Origin: Pedobacter sp.
Lineage (GTDB): Bacteria; Bacteroidota; Bacteroidia; Sphingobacteriales; Sphingobacteriaceae
DNA length: 64,000 bases
Reading direction: 5' to 3'
Assembly (NCBI GenBank): GCA_031119475.1
Contig: JAVHXV010000002.1
Span: 372,001 to 436,000 of the forward strand
Shown: positions 33,331 to 42,038 of the stretch, piece by piece
Layout: each line of letters begins with the position of its first letter
Position numbering within the stretch: position 1 is the first letter of the stretch
Translations under genes and position numbers: made by a program
Notes under the pieces: model-generated
What the model saw: the letters and a program-made list of their open reading frames with translations, nothing else
What the model was told of the DNA's origin: nothing
Databases searched by the model: none

Positions 33331-34344
33331 TTAGGCCTCTAGAATGGCTAATTGGGCCAAAATATCTTCTTCGGTAACCGGATAGGGAACATTATTGATC
33401 AAGTATTGATACACAGACTCGAAGATTCCATTGTAATCTCCTTTGTCTGATGGCACAATTTCCATGCTGCGGCCACCATCTGACGTGACCAAAGTCAATT
33501 TTCCTGCATCTTTCGGATTTTCGATACCATATGCCGGATCGATAGGTTTCATCCCTTTTAACAATTGCTCTTCCTGTACATCTGCATGGTTTTTGGTGAA
33601 GGAACCCATCGTACCATTGACAACAAAGGCAGGGGGAATATCGGCCACAAGCATGCTCGAAGTCAAAAATACGTTCAGTTCGTTGGGATAGCTCAATTGG
33701 ATGGCAAAATAATCATCTACCTGAGTATTTTCCCTATTCCTGCTCAGCACTTTATGGAATTTTTCGGGCTTCCCAAAGAGGCTGATGGCCTGATCGAGCA
33801 AATGCGGACCAAGATCGTAGGAGAGTCCACTTGCAGCCAATGGTTCTTCCTTAAAATATTTGGGCCCGATTTCATTCCGATAGCGATCATACCTGAAATG
33901 CACTTCGACCAATTTGCCCAGTGCACCGCTTTTGATCACTTTCTTCACGGCATTGAAACCGCTATCATAGCGTCGGTTCTGGTAGACCATTATTTTTTTG
34001 CCAAGCTGTCTTGCCAGGTTAAAAAGCTCCTTTGCTTCGGCTGTTGTTGCCGTGAAAGGTTTTTCTACCAAGATATGTTTTCCGGCCCCGAGGGCCTGTT
34101 TGGCATAATCGTAATGCGTAAAACTAGGGGTGTTTACAATCACCAGTTCAATGGCCTCATCGCCCAATAATTGTTCAATGCTGTCATAACTGATGATGGA
34201 AGGATAATCAGCAGCTGCCTGCTTACGGTTTCGCTCTACAATGCCACGCAGGCTAAAGCCTGGATGTGTGCTCACAAACGGTGCATGGAATACTTTTCCA
34301 GACATCCCGTAGGATAAAATGCCGGTAACAATCTTCTTGTTCAT
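33331..34344 (-). CDS. Gfo/Idh/MocA family oxidoreductase
   Basis: A 337-residue NAD(P)-dependent dehydrogenase. The N-terminal Rossmann domain begins with the atypical GILSYGMSGKVFHAP (~8-22), seen in the subgroup that acts on inositols and related sugars. The diagnostic EKPFT lies at ~95-99, and the conserved active-site region around YDLGPHLLDQA (~178-188) carries the His expected in place of the catalytic residue. The C-terminal half is the beta-sheet substrate domain. The exact sugar is unknown. Single gene, convergent with the hydrolase. Confidence 0.92.
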   Translation of the reverse strand: MNKKIVTGILSYGMSGKVFHAPFVSTHPGFSLRGIVERNRKQAAADYPSIISYDSIEQLLGDEAIELVIVNTPSFTHYDYAKQALGAGKHILVEKPFTATTAEAKELFNLARQLGKKIMVYQNRRYDSGFNAVKKVIKSGALGKLVEVHFRYDRYRNEIGPKYFKEEPLAASGLSYDLGPHLLDQAISLFGKPEKFHKVLSRNRENTQVDDYFAIQLSYPNELNVFLTSSMLVADIPPAFVVNGTMGSFTKNHADVQEEQLLKGMKPIDPAYGIENPKDAGKLTLVTSDGGRSMEIVPSDKGDYNGIFESVYQYLINNVPYPVTEEDILAQLAILEA

Positions 34345-34410
34345 CTTACAAAGCTAAAAATTTGACTTACATGTGCGGTAAACTGTTTCCCATAAAAGTA
34401 TATTTGCAAC

Positions 34411-34758
34411 ATGAAGCCAGCAGAAATACATGCAAGATGGAAGTTATTGCAGGGAAAGATCGCAGCAGAATTTGATTCCGACGATGAGCCTGATCTAAAA
34501 GTCGTCTTATTTCTGATCGGCATCCAAGAACTGGGCAAAGGACCAGGAAAATTTAGCAAAAGGCAAAAAGAAGAACTGATGCACATTGCTACCTGTAGGC
34601 TGTTGAGCGAAATGGGATTTTACGAACTCGAAGGACTTGACCAAGACGGATGGCCCCACTGGAAACTCGTCAAGCCCATTCCATCTTATGCCTTAATGGA
34701 GCAGGAATTGCTGCTGAAATCGTTGGCAATCGGGTATTTTGATGATATATACGAGTAG
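34411..34758 (+). CDS. Conserved hypothetical protein
   Basis: A 115-residue soluble protein that I recognise only as a small conserved Bacteroidota type. It is acidic, with a helical start (MKPAEIHARWKLLQGKIAAEF), a central KVVLFLIGIQELGKGPGKFS and KRQKEELMHIATCRLLSEMG, and ends with VKPIPSYALMEQELLLKS. No signal, membrane segment or catalytic motif is evident. It lies alone between a divergent Gfo/Idh gene and a GC-rich mirrored element. Confidence 0.7.
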   Translation: MKPAEIHARWKLLQGKIAAEFDSDDEPDLKVVLFLIGIQELGKGPGKFSKRQKEELMHIATCRLLSEMGFYELEGLDQDGWPHWKLVKPIPSYALMEQELLLKSLAIGYFDDIYE

Positions 34759-34850
34759 CGCCAAGCGTGTTGCGTCACAGCGCTAAGCGTATGGCGTATG
34801 GCGTTAAGCGTTGATTGAATGATCGCCCAACACCTAACGCCCAAGCGCTT
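34757..34850. repeat. GC-rich inverted-arm element, word GCGTTAAGC
   Basis: The left part repeats AGCGT words (GCCAAGCGTGTTGCG, CGCTAAGCGTATGGCG, GCGTTAAGCGTTG). The right arm CAACACCTAACGCCCAAGCGCTT (34829-34850 region) is complementary to it. Both arms are much richer in G+C than other elements in the class. Confidence 0.65.
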
Positions 34851-34855
34851 ATTTT

Positions 34856-35536
34856 CTAGCCCCCTTGTTGTGAGGCTTCTTTTTTCAATTGGTCGTTGGC
34901 CACGATCACAATTTCTACCCTTCTGTTTGCAGCCCTTCCCTCATCGGTTGCATTATCTGCAATCGGCTCAGCAAAGCCTTTTCCCACGGTAATCAATCGT
35001 GCAGATGGAACACCTTGAGAAACTGCGTAGGCCTTCACCGCCGCTGCTCTTTTTTGGGAAAGGGTCATGTTGTATTCTTCGGTACCACGGCTATCGGTAT
35101 GGCCGATTACCTTGACATCCGTACCCGGATATTGATTTAACGAGCCTGCCAAGCTTTGAATGTTGGTTTTGGCTACATCTTTCAGTTCAAATTTGTCGAA
35201 GTCGAATAAGATCCCGTTATCAAATTTTACGATGATACCTTCGCCTTCGCGGATTACTTCAGCATTTGGAATGGCTTTTTGGATCTCAGCAGCCTGTTTA
35301 TCCATCCTTCTTCCAATGAAACCGCCCGCAGTACCGCCCACAGCAGCGCCAATAATTGCACCTACGGCAGTATTCCCTGCTTTTTTACCAATAATCCCAC
35401 CAATTACCCCACCGGCAGCAGCGCCGATACCTGCACCTTTTTGTGTGTTGGTTAAACTATCACATCCCTGCATGGCCATTGAGCCTACAGCCAGCGCAAT
35501 CCCTAGGGTTGCTATTTTAAATCTTGAAGTCATCAT
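34856..35536 (-). CDS. OmpA family lipoprotein with glycine zipper
   Basis: A 226-residue outer-membrane lipoprotein. The lipobox is AMQGC with lipidated Cys25. Residues ~33-75 are a glycine zipper (GAGIGAAAGGVIGGIIG and GAAVGGTAGGFIG), probably membrane-inserting. Residues ~100-215 are an OmpA C-terminal peptidoglycan-binding domain with GHTDSRGTEEYNMTLSQKRA and GRAANRRVEI, which carry the Asp and Arg that hold diaminopimelate. It tethers the outer membrane to the wall. It has its own promoter-like box. Confidence 0.93.
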   Translation of the reverse strand: MMTSRFKIATLGIALAVGSMAMQGCDSLTNTQKGAGIGAAAGGVIGGIIGKKAGNTAVGAIIGAAVGGTAGGFIGRRMDKQAAEIQKAIPNAEVIREGEGIIVKFDNGILFDFDKFELKDVAKTNIQSLAGSLNQYPGTDVKVIGHTDSRGTEEYNMTLSQKRAAAVKAYAVSQGVPSARLITVGKGFAEPIADNATDEGRAANRRVEIVIVANDQLKKEASQQGG

Positions 35537-35572
35537 AATATCTTATTTTAATAATAGATAATAGACTTCATT

Positions 35573-35580
35573 CAAAGGTA
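35573..35580 (-). promoter_or_regulatory. Candidate -7 box for the OmpA lipoprotein gene
   Basis: TACCTTTG on the minus strand matches TAnnTTTG exactly, 37 bases before the start codon. No TTG is found at the expected spacing. Confidence 0.4.
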
Positions 35581-35738
35581 GTGCCAAGACTTGTAGGATG
35601 GCCATATCACTGCATAACGCGCGAATGAAATGCCCAAATGTGGAGCTATTGACTAATATTTTGGACGATAGCACCATATTTGAAGTACATGAGAGTTTGT
35701 AGCTCCCAACCTAAGGTCAGGACCGAAAATACGGTCTT

Positions 35739-36434
35739 CTATTCAGAGAAATAAGCTTCCAGTTCTTTTAGTGTATTTTCGTCGGTGTGGAAATCCTTGA
35801 TCACCAGGCCTTTCTCTAAGAGAATGATCCTGTCGCAGACATCGGTTACATGGTTCAGGTCGTGGCTTGAGATCAGTGTAGTCAGGCGCTGCGATTTTTT
35901 GAGCGATTTGATCAGGGTCTTCAGCCTGATCTGCGTGGTTGGGTCGAGGTTGGCAAAAGGTTCATCGAGCACCAACAGTTCCGGCTTTTGCATCAGTGCA
36001 GCAGCTATCCCCACTTTATTCTGGTTTCCCTTCGAAAAATCGCGGATATACTTTCCACGGTTCAGGATTTCGCCATTAAAAAATTCATCGTATTGCCTCA
36101 GGTAATCGTTCACATGGGCTGGGCTCATCTGCTGCAGGCTGCCAATGAAAATGAAATATTCCTCCGGTGTGAGGTAATCGATCAAAAAGCCTTCATCCAA
36201 ATAAGATGCTGTATAGTCTTTCCATCCAGAATTTTTGGCAACGTTGCTATCTTTTGACAGCACTTCGCCACTATCGGGCCTGATCAGGTCCAACAACATC
36301 CTGAACAAAGTCGTCTTTCCGGCACCGTTGTTCCCAACCAATCCAATGGTTTCTCCGGTACGGATGTTCAGGTTGTTGATGTTGACGACCGTACGTCCGG
36401 CATATGATTTTTTTAAGTCTCTAATTGTGATCAT
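35739..36434 (-). CDS. ABC transporter ATP-binding protein
   Basis: A 231-residue ATPase. Walker A is GNNGAGKTT (34-42), the signature is the variant FSKGNQNK (~134-141), Walker B is LLVLDEPFANLD (~155-166) and the H-loop is ISSHDLNH. It is encoded directly after a DUF5687 membrane protein (4-base gap), the usual pairing in Bacteroidota, and the two should form an export complex. Substrate unknown. Confidence 0.92.
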   Translation of the reverse strand: MITIRDLKKSYAGRTVVNINNLNIRTGETIGLVGNNGAGKTTLFRMLLDLIRPDSGEVLSKDSNVAKNSGWKDYTASYLDEGFLIDYLTPEEYFIFIGSLQQMSPAHVNDYLRQYDEFFNGEILNRGKYIRDFSKGNQNKVGIAAALMQKPELLVLDEPFANLDPTTQIRLKTLIKSLKKSQRLTTLISSHDLNHVTDVCDRIILLEKGLVIKDFHTDENTLKELEAYFSE

Positions 36435-36438
36435 GATC

Positions 36439-37911
36439 TTATTCTCTAAAGCCTTCGGCTATTTTATATCGTTGTTTTTCAAATCTTTTAACCAGTAAAT
36501 TGATCCAGAAATTGCGCATCAGCAGGGAGATCAGCCCAAAAGTCCCTATCGCCAGTAGGCCCCAATAAGGTTTGTTGGCGATCCCAAATGGGATGTAGAT
36601 GAATATCGGGATCAGGATAAAGGGAAATCCCAAGATCCACTGTGTGGCACCAGTGCCCTGAAAGTTGAAGCTCGCTTTTTTGGTGATGTCCAACCGCTTA
36701 AAGTTCATGGTCGCGAAGTACAAGACCAGGACGGTGGCAAAGCCGATGTTGTAAAAATAGGCGGCCAAGTGGAGAAGGAGCAGCTTATAGCTGATGAATC
36801 CATAAAAGCTGGCCAAAATGGTAATGGTGGTACAGCTGATGGTGAACAACAGGAACTTCGCCTTGATGAAATTTTTGAAATCGATCTTATTGACCAAGAG
36901 CCCATCAAAGTGTGCACTCTGCCAGGCGAACATAAACTGTCCGTAAGAAATGATGGTAATGCCGGTCATGAAAAGTGCCGCAAACAGCATCTTGCCGAAT
37001 TCATCATGCTGGATTGGACCGCTTTTGTAAAAGATAAAACCATAGGCCAAAAAGGCAAAGCCCATGAAGATGGAACCGCGAGAACGTTTATGGCGCAGGA
37101 TCAGTTTGAGCTCTAGTGCAGCCAGTTCGCCAACTTTTCCAAAGCTGTTCAGGAAAGGATAGTCGGTGCTTACTTTCTTATCATCCTTTGTGCTCAATTC
37201 TTCGGTGTACAGGTTGGCACGCAGGTAATTGGAATTGATGATAAAGATGCCTACTGCTGCAAATACAAACAAGAAACCCAAAAACGGCTGACGGGCAATG
37301 GCGGCAAATACAAAATTGGAAGCCTCTCTGACCGAAATGATATGGAAATAATCCAGTGCCGCAAACGTACCAACCAAACCTAAGATTAACATGAAATAGG
37401 CAATGTTGTTGATCGATTTCCGCTTCAGGTAAAGCACAAAAAAATTATTGAAGAACGTGAGTGCCACAATGGACACCACATACATGATGGCAGCAAAAGG
37501 ACCGTACGCCGCACCAACCCTGGTCATGCTGAATGGAACCATGACAATGAGCGGTAGCAGGTTAAAGAAGTTAAAGATGGCCCTGGTATTCAAAAAATTG
37601 ATAATGGTTTTGCGCTCGATCTTGAGGTGCAGGTAGGGAACGATGCTCAAGGTGGGCAGTTCCTGCAGCTGTGCCCTCACGCCAAGGTCAAACAGGAAAT
37701 AATATAGGATGTAGCCATTAAAGATGGCAATGACCTCGCTACCCGGAAAAGTTTCTTCAATAATTTTCGACATAAAGATGCCCAGCGCAAGTGCAATGGC
37801 CAGAAAATAGAGCATAAAGAGCACGAGCACGACCTGCGCAGCAATACTTCCGGCTTTGTTCCGGCTTCTCCAGAATGCTTTCCACTGGTGGCCCAAAAAA
37901 GTAGTTACCAT
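36439..37911 (-). CDS. DUF5687 membrane protein (ABC permease-like)
   Basis: A 490-residue protein with about twelve membrane helices and the DUF5687 opening FLGHQWKAFWRSRNKAGSIA (~5-24). RAQLQELPTLSIVPYLHLKI (~80-99) is also typical of the family. It functions as the membrane part of the exporter with the next gene. It starts 1 base after the rarA stop, so the three genes rarA, DUF5687 and ATPase are one transcript; this links a DNA-maintenance protein to an exporter only by position. Confidence 0.88.
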   Translation of the reverse strand: MVTTFLGHQWKAFWRSRNKAGSIAAQVVLVLFMLYFLAIALALGIFMSKIIEETFPGSEVIAIFNGYILYYFLFDLGVRAQLQELPTLSIVPYLHLKIERKTIINFLNTRAIFNFFNLLPLIVMVPFSMTRVGAAYGPFAAIMYVVSIVALTFFNNFFVLYLKRKSINNIAYFMLILGLVGTFAALDYFHIISVREASNFVFAAIARQPFLGFLFVFAAVGIFIINSNYLRANLYTEELSTKDDKKVSTDYPFLNSFGKVGELAALELKLILRHKRSRGSIFMGFAFLAYGFIFYKSGPIQHDEFGKMLFAALFMTGITIISYGQFMFAWQSAHFDGLLVNKIDFKNFIKAKFLLFTISCTTITILASFYGFISYKLLLLHLAAYFYNIGFATVLVLYFATMNFKRLDITKKASFNFQGTGATQWILGFPFILIPIFIYIPFGIANKPYWGLLAIGTFGLISLLMRNFWINLLVKRFEKQRYKIAEGFRE

Positions 37912-37912
37912 A

Positions 37913-39193
37913 TTAGTAGTTGTATTTGTTTTTCCAATTCTCCCGCAACTTCTCCCTCAATTTTTCTTCTGCCGGATTTTTGCCCGGGTCATAGAGCTTG
38001 GTGCCGCTCAGTTCTTCGGGCAGATATTCCTGTGCAGAAAAGTTTCCTTCAAAACTATGCGAATATTGGTAATCTTTTCCATATCCTATATTTTTCATCA
38101 ACTTTGTCGGCGCATTGCGGATATGCAGGGGCACTGGCAGGTTTCCGGTCTGTCTAACCAAGGCCTGCGCCTTATTGATGGCTTCATAACTGGCATTGCT
38201 CTTTACCGATGTGGCCAGATAGGTTACGCACTGAGATAAGATGATCCTTGCTTCGGGATAACCGATTACATTAACCGCCGTGAAACAGTTATTGGCCAGC
38301 AACAAGGCATTCGGATTGGCATTACCGATATCTTCGGAAGCCAAAATAACCAATCTTCTGGCAATAAAAAGCGGATCTTCCCCACCTTCGATCATGCGCG
38401 CCAGCCAGTAAACACCAGCGTTTGGGTCGCTGCCGCGGATGGACTTGATGAATGCCGAAATGATATCATAATGTTGCTCTCCAGCCTTATCGTACAGCGC
38501 AAGGTTCTGTTGTGCGTGTGCCAGTACATTTTCATTGGTCAGGATGATCTTCTTTCCGCCGATGCCGTTGATCGCAATCTCGAGCACATTTAGTAATTTC
38601 CTGGCATCGCCACCCGACAAGCGGATCAGGGCCTCGTGCTCCTTAATGCTGATCTGTTTGGCCTTGAGCACGGCATCATTTTTAATGGCAGATTGCAGCA
38701 GGCCTACCAGTTCATCTTCCGTAAGTGCTTTGAGGATGTAGACTTGGCATCGCGAAAGCAAAGCCGAGATGACTTCAAAGGATGGATTTTCTGTAGTCGC
38801 CCCGATCAGGGTAACCAATCCGCGTTCAACTGCACCGAGCAGGCTATCCTGCTGAGACTTACTGAAGCGATGGATCTCATCAATAAACAAGATTGGTAGG
38901 CCCATAAAGCTATCCTTTAGCGCTGCGGCACGATCAATGACCTCCCTAATGTCCTTCACACCAGAATTAATGGCACTGAGGTTGAAGAATGGCCTGTCAA
39001 GGCTCTGGGAAATGATATAGGCCAACGTTGTCTTGCCCACTCCGGGAGGACCCCAGAAGATCATGGAAGGCAACTGCCCACTTTCAATGGCCTTTCGCAA
39101 AACCGCATCTGGTCCGACAAGGTGTTTTTGGCCAACATATTCGTCCAGATTTTGAGGGCGCATCCGTTCGGCCAAAGGAGGGAGATTCTGCAT
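37913..39193 (-). CDS. rarA: Replication-associated recombination protein A
   Basis: A 426-residue AAA+ ATPase of the RarA/MgsA/WRNIP1 family that acts at stalled replication forks. Walker A is GPPGVGKT (48-55), Walker B is LFIDEIHRF (~100-108), sensor 1 lies in [10 protein letters not shown] and the C-terminal tetramerisation domain includes YHFPHNF-like [12 protein letters not shown] (~383-394). Length is standard. First gene of the operon with the DUF5687/ATPase exporter. Its upstream side is a long low-complexity element. Confidence 0.95.
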   Translation of the reverse strand: MQNLPPLAERMRPQNLDEYVGQKHLVGPDAVLRKAIESGQLPSMIFWGPPGVGKTTLAYIISQSLDRPFFNLSAINSGVKDIREVIDRAAALKDSFMGLPILFIDEIHRFSKSQQDSLLGAVERGLVTLIGATTENPSFEVISALLSRCQVYILKALTEDELVGLLQSAIKNDAVLKAKQISIKEHEALIRLSGGDARKLLNVLEIAINGIGGKKIILTNENVLAHAQQNLALYDKAGEQHYDIISAFIKSIRGSDPNAGVYWLARMIEGGEDPLFIARRLVILASEDIGNANPNALLLANNCFTAVNVIGYPEARIILSQCVTYLATSVKSNASYEAINKAQALVRQTGNLPVPLHIRNAPTKLMKNIGYGKDYQYSHSFEGNFSAQEYLPEELSGTKLYDPGKNPAEEKLREKLRENWKNKYNY

Positions 39194-39239
39194 GGTTTTA
39201 AAGTTAAGGTTTTTATCAATCTTAAGCTAACCATTTTTT

Positions 39240-39427
39240 GAGCAAGGAGCAGAGAGCAAGGAGCATGGTACAAGGAGCAAGGAACAATGAACAAAGAGCA
39301 AGGAGCAAAGAGTAAAGAGCAACGGGAGATGGAGTCTCGTACGAACAAAATAGATAAAAAAAGAATAAGGATATTGATCAATCGTCTTTGTTCCTTGTTC
39401 CTTTCTCACCTCTCACATCTTTTCTCT
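39240..39427. repeat. Inverted-arm element, word GAGCAAG
   Basis: The left arm (39240-39330) has more than ten copies of degenerate 7-8 bp words such as GAGCAAGG, GAACAATG and GAGCAAAG. The right arm (39384-39427) carries the complement, CTTTGTTCCTTGTTCCTTTC. A spacer of about 55 bases lies between. With the array at 39490 it accounts for most of the 356-bp gap between rarA and the helicase gene. Confidence 0.75.
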
Positions 39428-39489
39428 CAAATGCGGGGTAAACAAATCAGAGATGCCTCACTGCGTTCAGCATGACAATTCATCGCTAG

Positions 39490-39547
39490 ACAGTTAAACA
39501 GTTAACCATTCAACAGTTAACTAATTCAACAATTAATCAATTAACCA
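39490..39547. repeat. Low-complexity array, word CAGTTAAA
   Basis: Seven degenerate 8-bp words (CAGTTAAA, CAGTTAAC, CATTCAA, CAGTTAAC, TAATTCAA, CAATTAAT, CAATTAAC) end at the stop codon of the helicase gene. The word resembles those at 8017 and 15820. Confidence 0.65.
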
Positions 39548-39549
39548 TC

Positions 39550-40776
39550 CTAACCAGCTGACGGTGCTGCCGGTTTTTTCTTAAAGAATTTCTTTTTCTT
39601 CTTTTTGAAAGGTTTCTTTTCGGGAGTGGCTGCTTCTTCTGTGGGTGCTGCGCCCAAATGTTCGGGCAAGGGAATGCGTTCAATCTGTCTCTCGATCAGT
39701 TTTTCGATATTGGCCAGGCGGCGTTTATCCTTAGGGTTGACCAAGGTAATGGCAGTGCCTTTCGTAGCGGCCCTTGCCGTACGCCCAATCCGGTGGATAT
39801 AATCTTCCGGATCTTGTGGAGCATCGTAATTGATCACCAGGTCAATGCCAGTCACATCAATTCCACGGCTCAGCACATCCGTTCCTACCAACACATCGAG
39901 CTTGCTGTTCTTGAAATCGAGCATCAGGTTTTCGCGGTCTTTTTGTTCCAGGTCGCTATGGAACGCAGCTACTTTCATCCCTAATTTTCGGAATACTTTC
40001 CCCAGTTCCTTTACTTTTTCTTTGCGACCGGCAAATACAATAATTCGCTTAAAGTCTTTAGACTGTAGCAATGAAGTGAGCAGGGCTATTTTCTGTTCGT
40101 CGTGCAAAAGATAAACCTGTTGGTTAATGCCTTCTGCCGGTTTGGAAATGGCGATATTGATGGATTCGGGAGTCTTTAGGAGTTTTCCTGCCAAAGTCCG
40201 GATCTTCGGTGGCATGGTGGCCGAAAATAGCAAGGTCTGACGTTCCTTTGGCAAGTAGCCCACAATTTTCATAATGTCGTCATGAAAACCCATGTCCAAC
40301 ATGCGGTCTGCTTCATCCAGTACAAGGTAATGGAGCTGGTCCATCTTCAGCACGCCAGATGACAGGTGGGCAATCAGTCGCCCAGGTGTCGCAATAATGA
40401 TATCAACGCCTTCGCGCATGGAGCGTTTTTGTTGTTCGTAAGCAATGCCATCGCCCCCTCCATATACGGTTAGCGAGCTGATGTTGGTAAAGTAGGCCAA
40501 TGCCTCTACCTGCATGTCGATCTGCTGGGCCAGTTCCCGGGTAGGCGCCAAGATCAATGTGGTATTGTGGCGGTCGTGGTTTTCTGTCAGCATGTTCATG
40601 ATCGGCAAGAGATAGGCACCTGTTTTTCCGGTACCCGTTTGCGCACAGGCGATCAGGTCTTTTTTGGCTAAAATTAATGGAATGGCCTGTTGTTGGATGG
40701 GTGTTGCGGTATTAAAGCCCATGGCCAGTAACCCTTCCAAAAGATCAGGGTTGAAGTTAAAATCTCTAAAATTCAA
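39550..40776 (-). CDS. DEAD-box RNA helicase, RhlE-like
   Basis: A 408-residue ATP-dependent RNA helicase. It has the Q motif TPIQQQAIP (~25-33), motif I AQTGTGKT (45-52), Ia PTRELAQQ, motif II DEAD (~154), motif III SAT and motif VI HRIGRTARA. The C-terminal tail (~375-408) is very lysine-rich (KKPFKKKKKKFFKKK), probably for RNA binding. Such enzymes help ribosome assembly and RNA turnover, often in the cold. Both flanks are low-complexity elements that share sequence with each other. Confidence 0.93.
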   Translation of the reverse strand: MNFRDFNFNPDLLEGLLAMGFNTATPIQQQAIPLILAKKDLIACAQTGTGKTGAYLLPIMNMLTENHDRHNTTLILAPTRELAQQIDMQVEALAYFTNISSLTVYGGGDGIAYEQQKRSMREGVDIIIATPGRLIAHLSSGVLKMDQLHYLVLDEADRMLDMGFHDDIMKIVGYLPKERQTLLFSATMPPKIRTLAGKLLKTPESINIAISKPAEGINQQVYLLHDEQKIALLTSLLQSKDFKRIIVFAGRKEKVKELGKVFRKLGMKVAAFHSDLEQKDRENLMLDFKNSKLDVLVGTDVLSRGIDVTGIDLVINYDAPQDPEDYIHRIGRTARAATKGTAITLVNPKDKRRLANIEKLIERQIERIPLPEHLGAAPTEEAATPEKKPFKKKKKKFFKKKPAAPSAG

Positions 40777-40798
40777 GTCGTTGTATTAAAATATCCTG

Positions 40799-40828
40799 CA
40801 AAAGTACCTTTAAATGAGCAAAGTACAA
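40799..40828 (-). promoter_or_regulatory. Promoter of the DEAD-box helicase gene
   Basis: On the minus strand TACTTTTG (40806-40799) matches TAnnTTTG, with TTG 19 bases upstream (40828-40826), the ideal spacing. The TTG belongs to one of the repeat words of the neighbouring low-complexity element. Confidence 0.55.
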
Positions 40829-40939
40829 AGCACAAAGCGCAAGGGGAGTGCGCGGCGCAAAAAAGATGACAAACAGAAAAGGAACAAAGACGATCCAATT
40901 CATCCTTGTTCCTTTATCCTTACTCCTTTGTCTCATTCC
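40813..40939. repeat. Inverted-arm element, word GCACAAAG
   Basis: The left arm (40813-40845) has words GAGCAAAG, TACAAAG, CACAAAG and CGCAAGG. The right arm (40901-40939) has the complement, TCCTTGTTCCTTTATCCTTACTCC. The spacer contains AAGGAACAAAGACGAT, the exact reverse complement of a stretch in the element at 39240-39427. Confidence 0.7.
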
Positions 40940-41076
40940 CTGATCAAAGGTTATGTTGTGCCTGCCCTACACGGATCGCCCGTTCACAGGACTTTTTTTC
41001 TCTATTTTTTGTTAGAACAAGCTAATCATTATTTGGTTTCGACAGGTTAAAAATTTATTAACAAATCAACAACACT

Positions 41077-41257
41077 TAGTTCTCGGTTGGTAGTTCTCAG
41101 TTTTTAGTTTAATTCATCGTAGATTATGAAGACAAACTGCACTTGCAGGCTCATTTTAAATCATCAGCAGTTAATTCCCGATTACAATCCATCGAACTAT
41201 CAACTAGAAACTAAAAACTATTAACTATCAACTAAAAACTGCCAACTGAAAACTACC
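41077..41257. repeat. Inverted-arm element, word CAGTTTTTAGTT
   Basis: The left arm 41077-41110 (words AGTTCTC, GGTTGGT, AGTTCTC, AGTTTTT) mirrors a longer right arm 41195-41257 (words AACTATC, AACTAGA, AACTAAA, AACTGCC, AACTGAA). About 85 bases without repeats lie between. The right arm runs into the last codons of the DUF4197 gene. Confidence 0.7.
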
Positions 41258-41990
41258 TTCTCTGGTCTGCATAACCGAAAACCTTTTGCAGCAATGGCGT
41301 AGAGCGGGCGCTGATGTTGTTCCTGATTTTCAGTTCTTCCTGTGCTACCTGAACAAACATCCCATCAATTGCCTTTTGGGCAACGTAGGAGGAGAGGTCG
41401 GTATTGATAGGTTTGACCAAAGGGATCTTGTTGTAGGCAGTGGCCGCATCTCCCCAATATTTGGTCGCTCCCACCTTGCCCAGGCTTGCCGTAATGACCG
41501 GCCTAAATTTCTCCATCAGCTGGGCGGTGGTTACCCTTTTAAAGTATTCGGTGGCGGCATCTTTATTTCCGCTTAACAGGATGTTTGCCGCATCGGCAAT
41601 CGTCATCTGCCTAATGGCGGAAAGAAAGATCGGTTTGGCTTCCTTCGCCGCATCTTCGGCCGCTCGATTGATGCTGAGGATCACATTATCTGCCAAGGTG
41701 TTGAATCCAAGTCCGCGAAGGGTCTTCTCTACCTTTTGTGCTTCTGGAGGGAACAGGATCTTAATGGCCAGGTTGCCAAAAAAACCATCTTTGGCAGAAA
41801 GTTGGTCTGCACCCGTACTCGTACCAATCTCTAGGGCCTGTTTTAGTCCTGTGCCAATTTCCAAGTTGGTAGGTGTGCCATTTACCGGAATATTTTTGAG
41901 GATATTTCCAATGTTGTTCTGACTTTGTACATCACATCCGCTCAAGGCTAAAATGATCATTGCTGCAAGAGATAAGCCGATTCGTTTCAT
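41253..41990 (-). CDS. DUF4197 lipoprotein
   Basis: A 245-residue lipoprotein with lipobox ALSGC and Cys19. The remainder is largely helical and matches DUF4197, with LEIGTGLKQALEIGTSTGAD (~43-62), FPPEAQKVEKTLRGLG (~78-93) and the closing PLLQKVFGYAD. It should sit in the periplasm. Function is not known. The vWA gene lies 48 bp upstream on the same strand, so the two may be co-transcribed. Confidence 0.88.
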   Translation of the reverse strand: MKRIGLSLAAMIILALSGCDVQSQNNIGNILKNIPVNGTPTNLEIGTGLKQALEIGTSTGADQLSAKDGFFGNLAIKILFPPEAQKVEKTLRGLGFNTLADNVILSINRAAEDAAKEAKPIFLSAIRQMTIADAANILLSGNKDAATEYFKRVTTAQLMEKFRPVITASLGKVGATKYWGDAATAYNKIPLVKPINTDLSSYVAQKAIDGMFVQVAQEELKIRNNISARSTPLLQKVFGYADQRR

Positions 41991-42038
41991 ATGGTCTGAT
42001 TTTATGGGCCAGGAAACAGATGCGCCGGTTGTCCATTG

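Larger units (their letters stand above)
40777..41252. other. 476-bp gene-free region with a promoter and two mirrored elements
   Basis: It holds the helicase promoter (40799-40828), the element at 40813-40939, about 130 bases of unremarkable AT-rich DNA with a long T run near 40994, and the element at 41077-41257. Short open frames here are made of repeat words and are not credible genes. Confidence 0.6.

Noticed and set aside
39287..39475. Open frame across the GAGCAAG element
   Set aside because: Codes for repeated KEQGAKS-like words from the low-complexity arm, with no support as a gene.
40814..41050. Open frame of 78 codons
   Set aside because: Begins in the GCACAAAG arm and continues through the mirrored arm; lysine-rich artefact.
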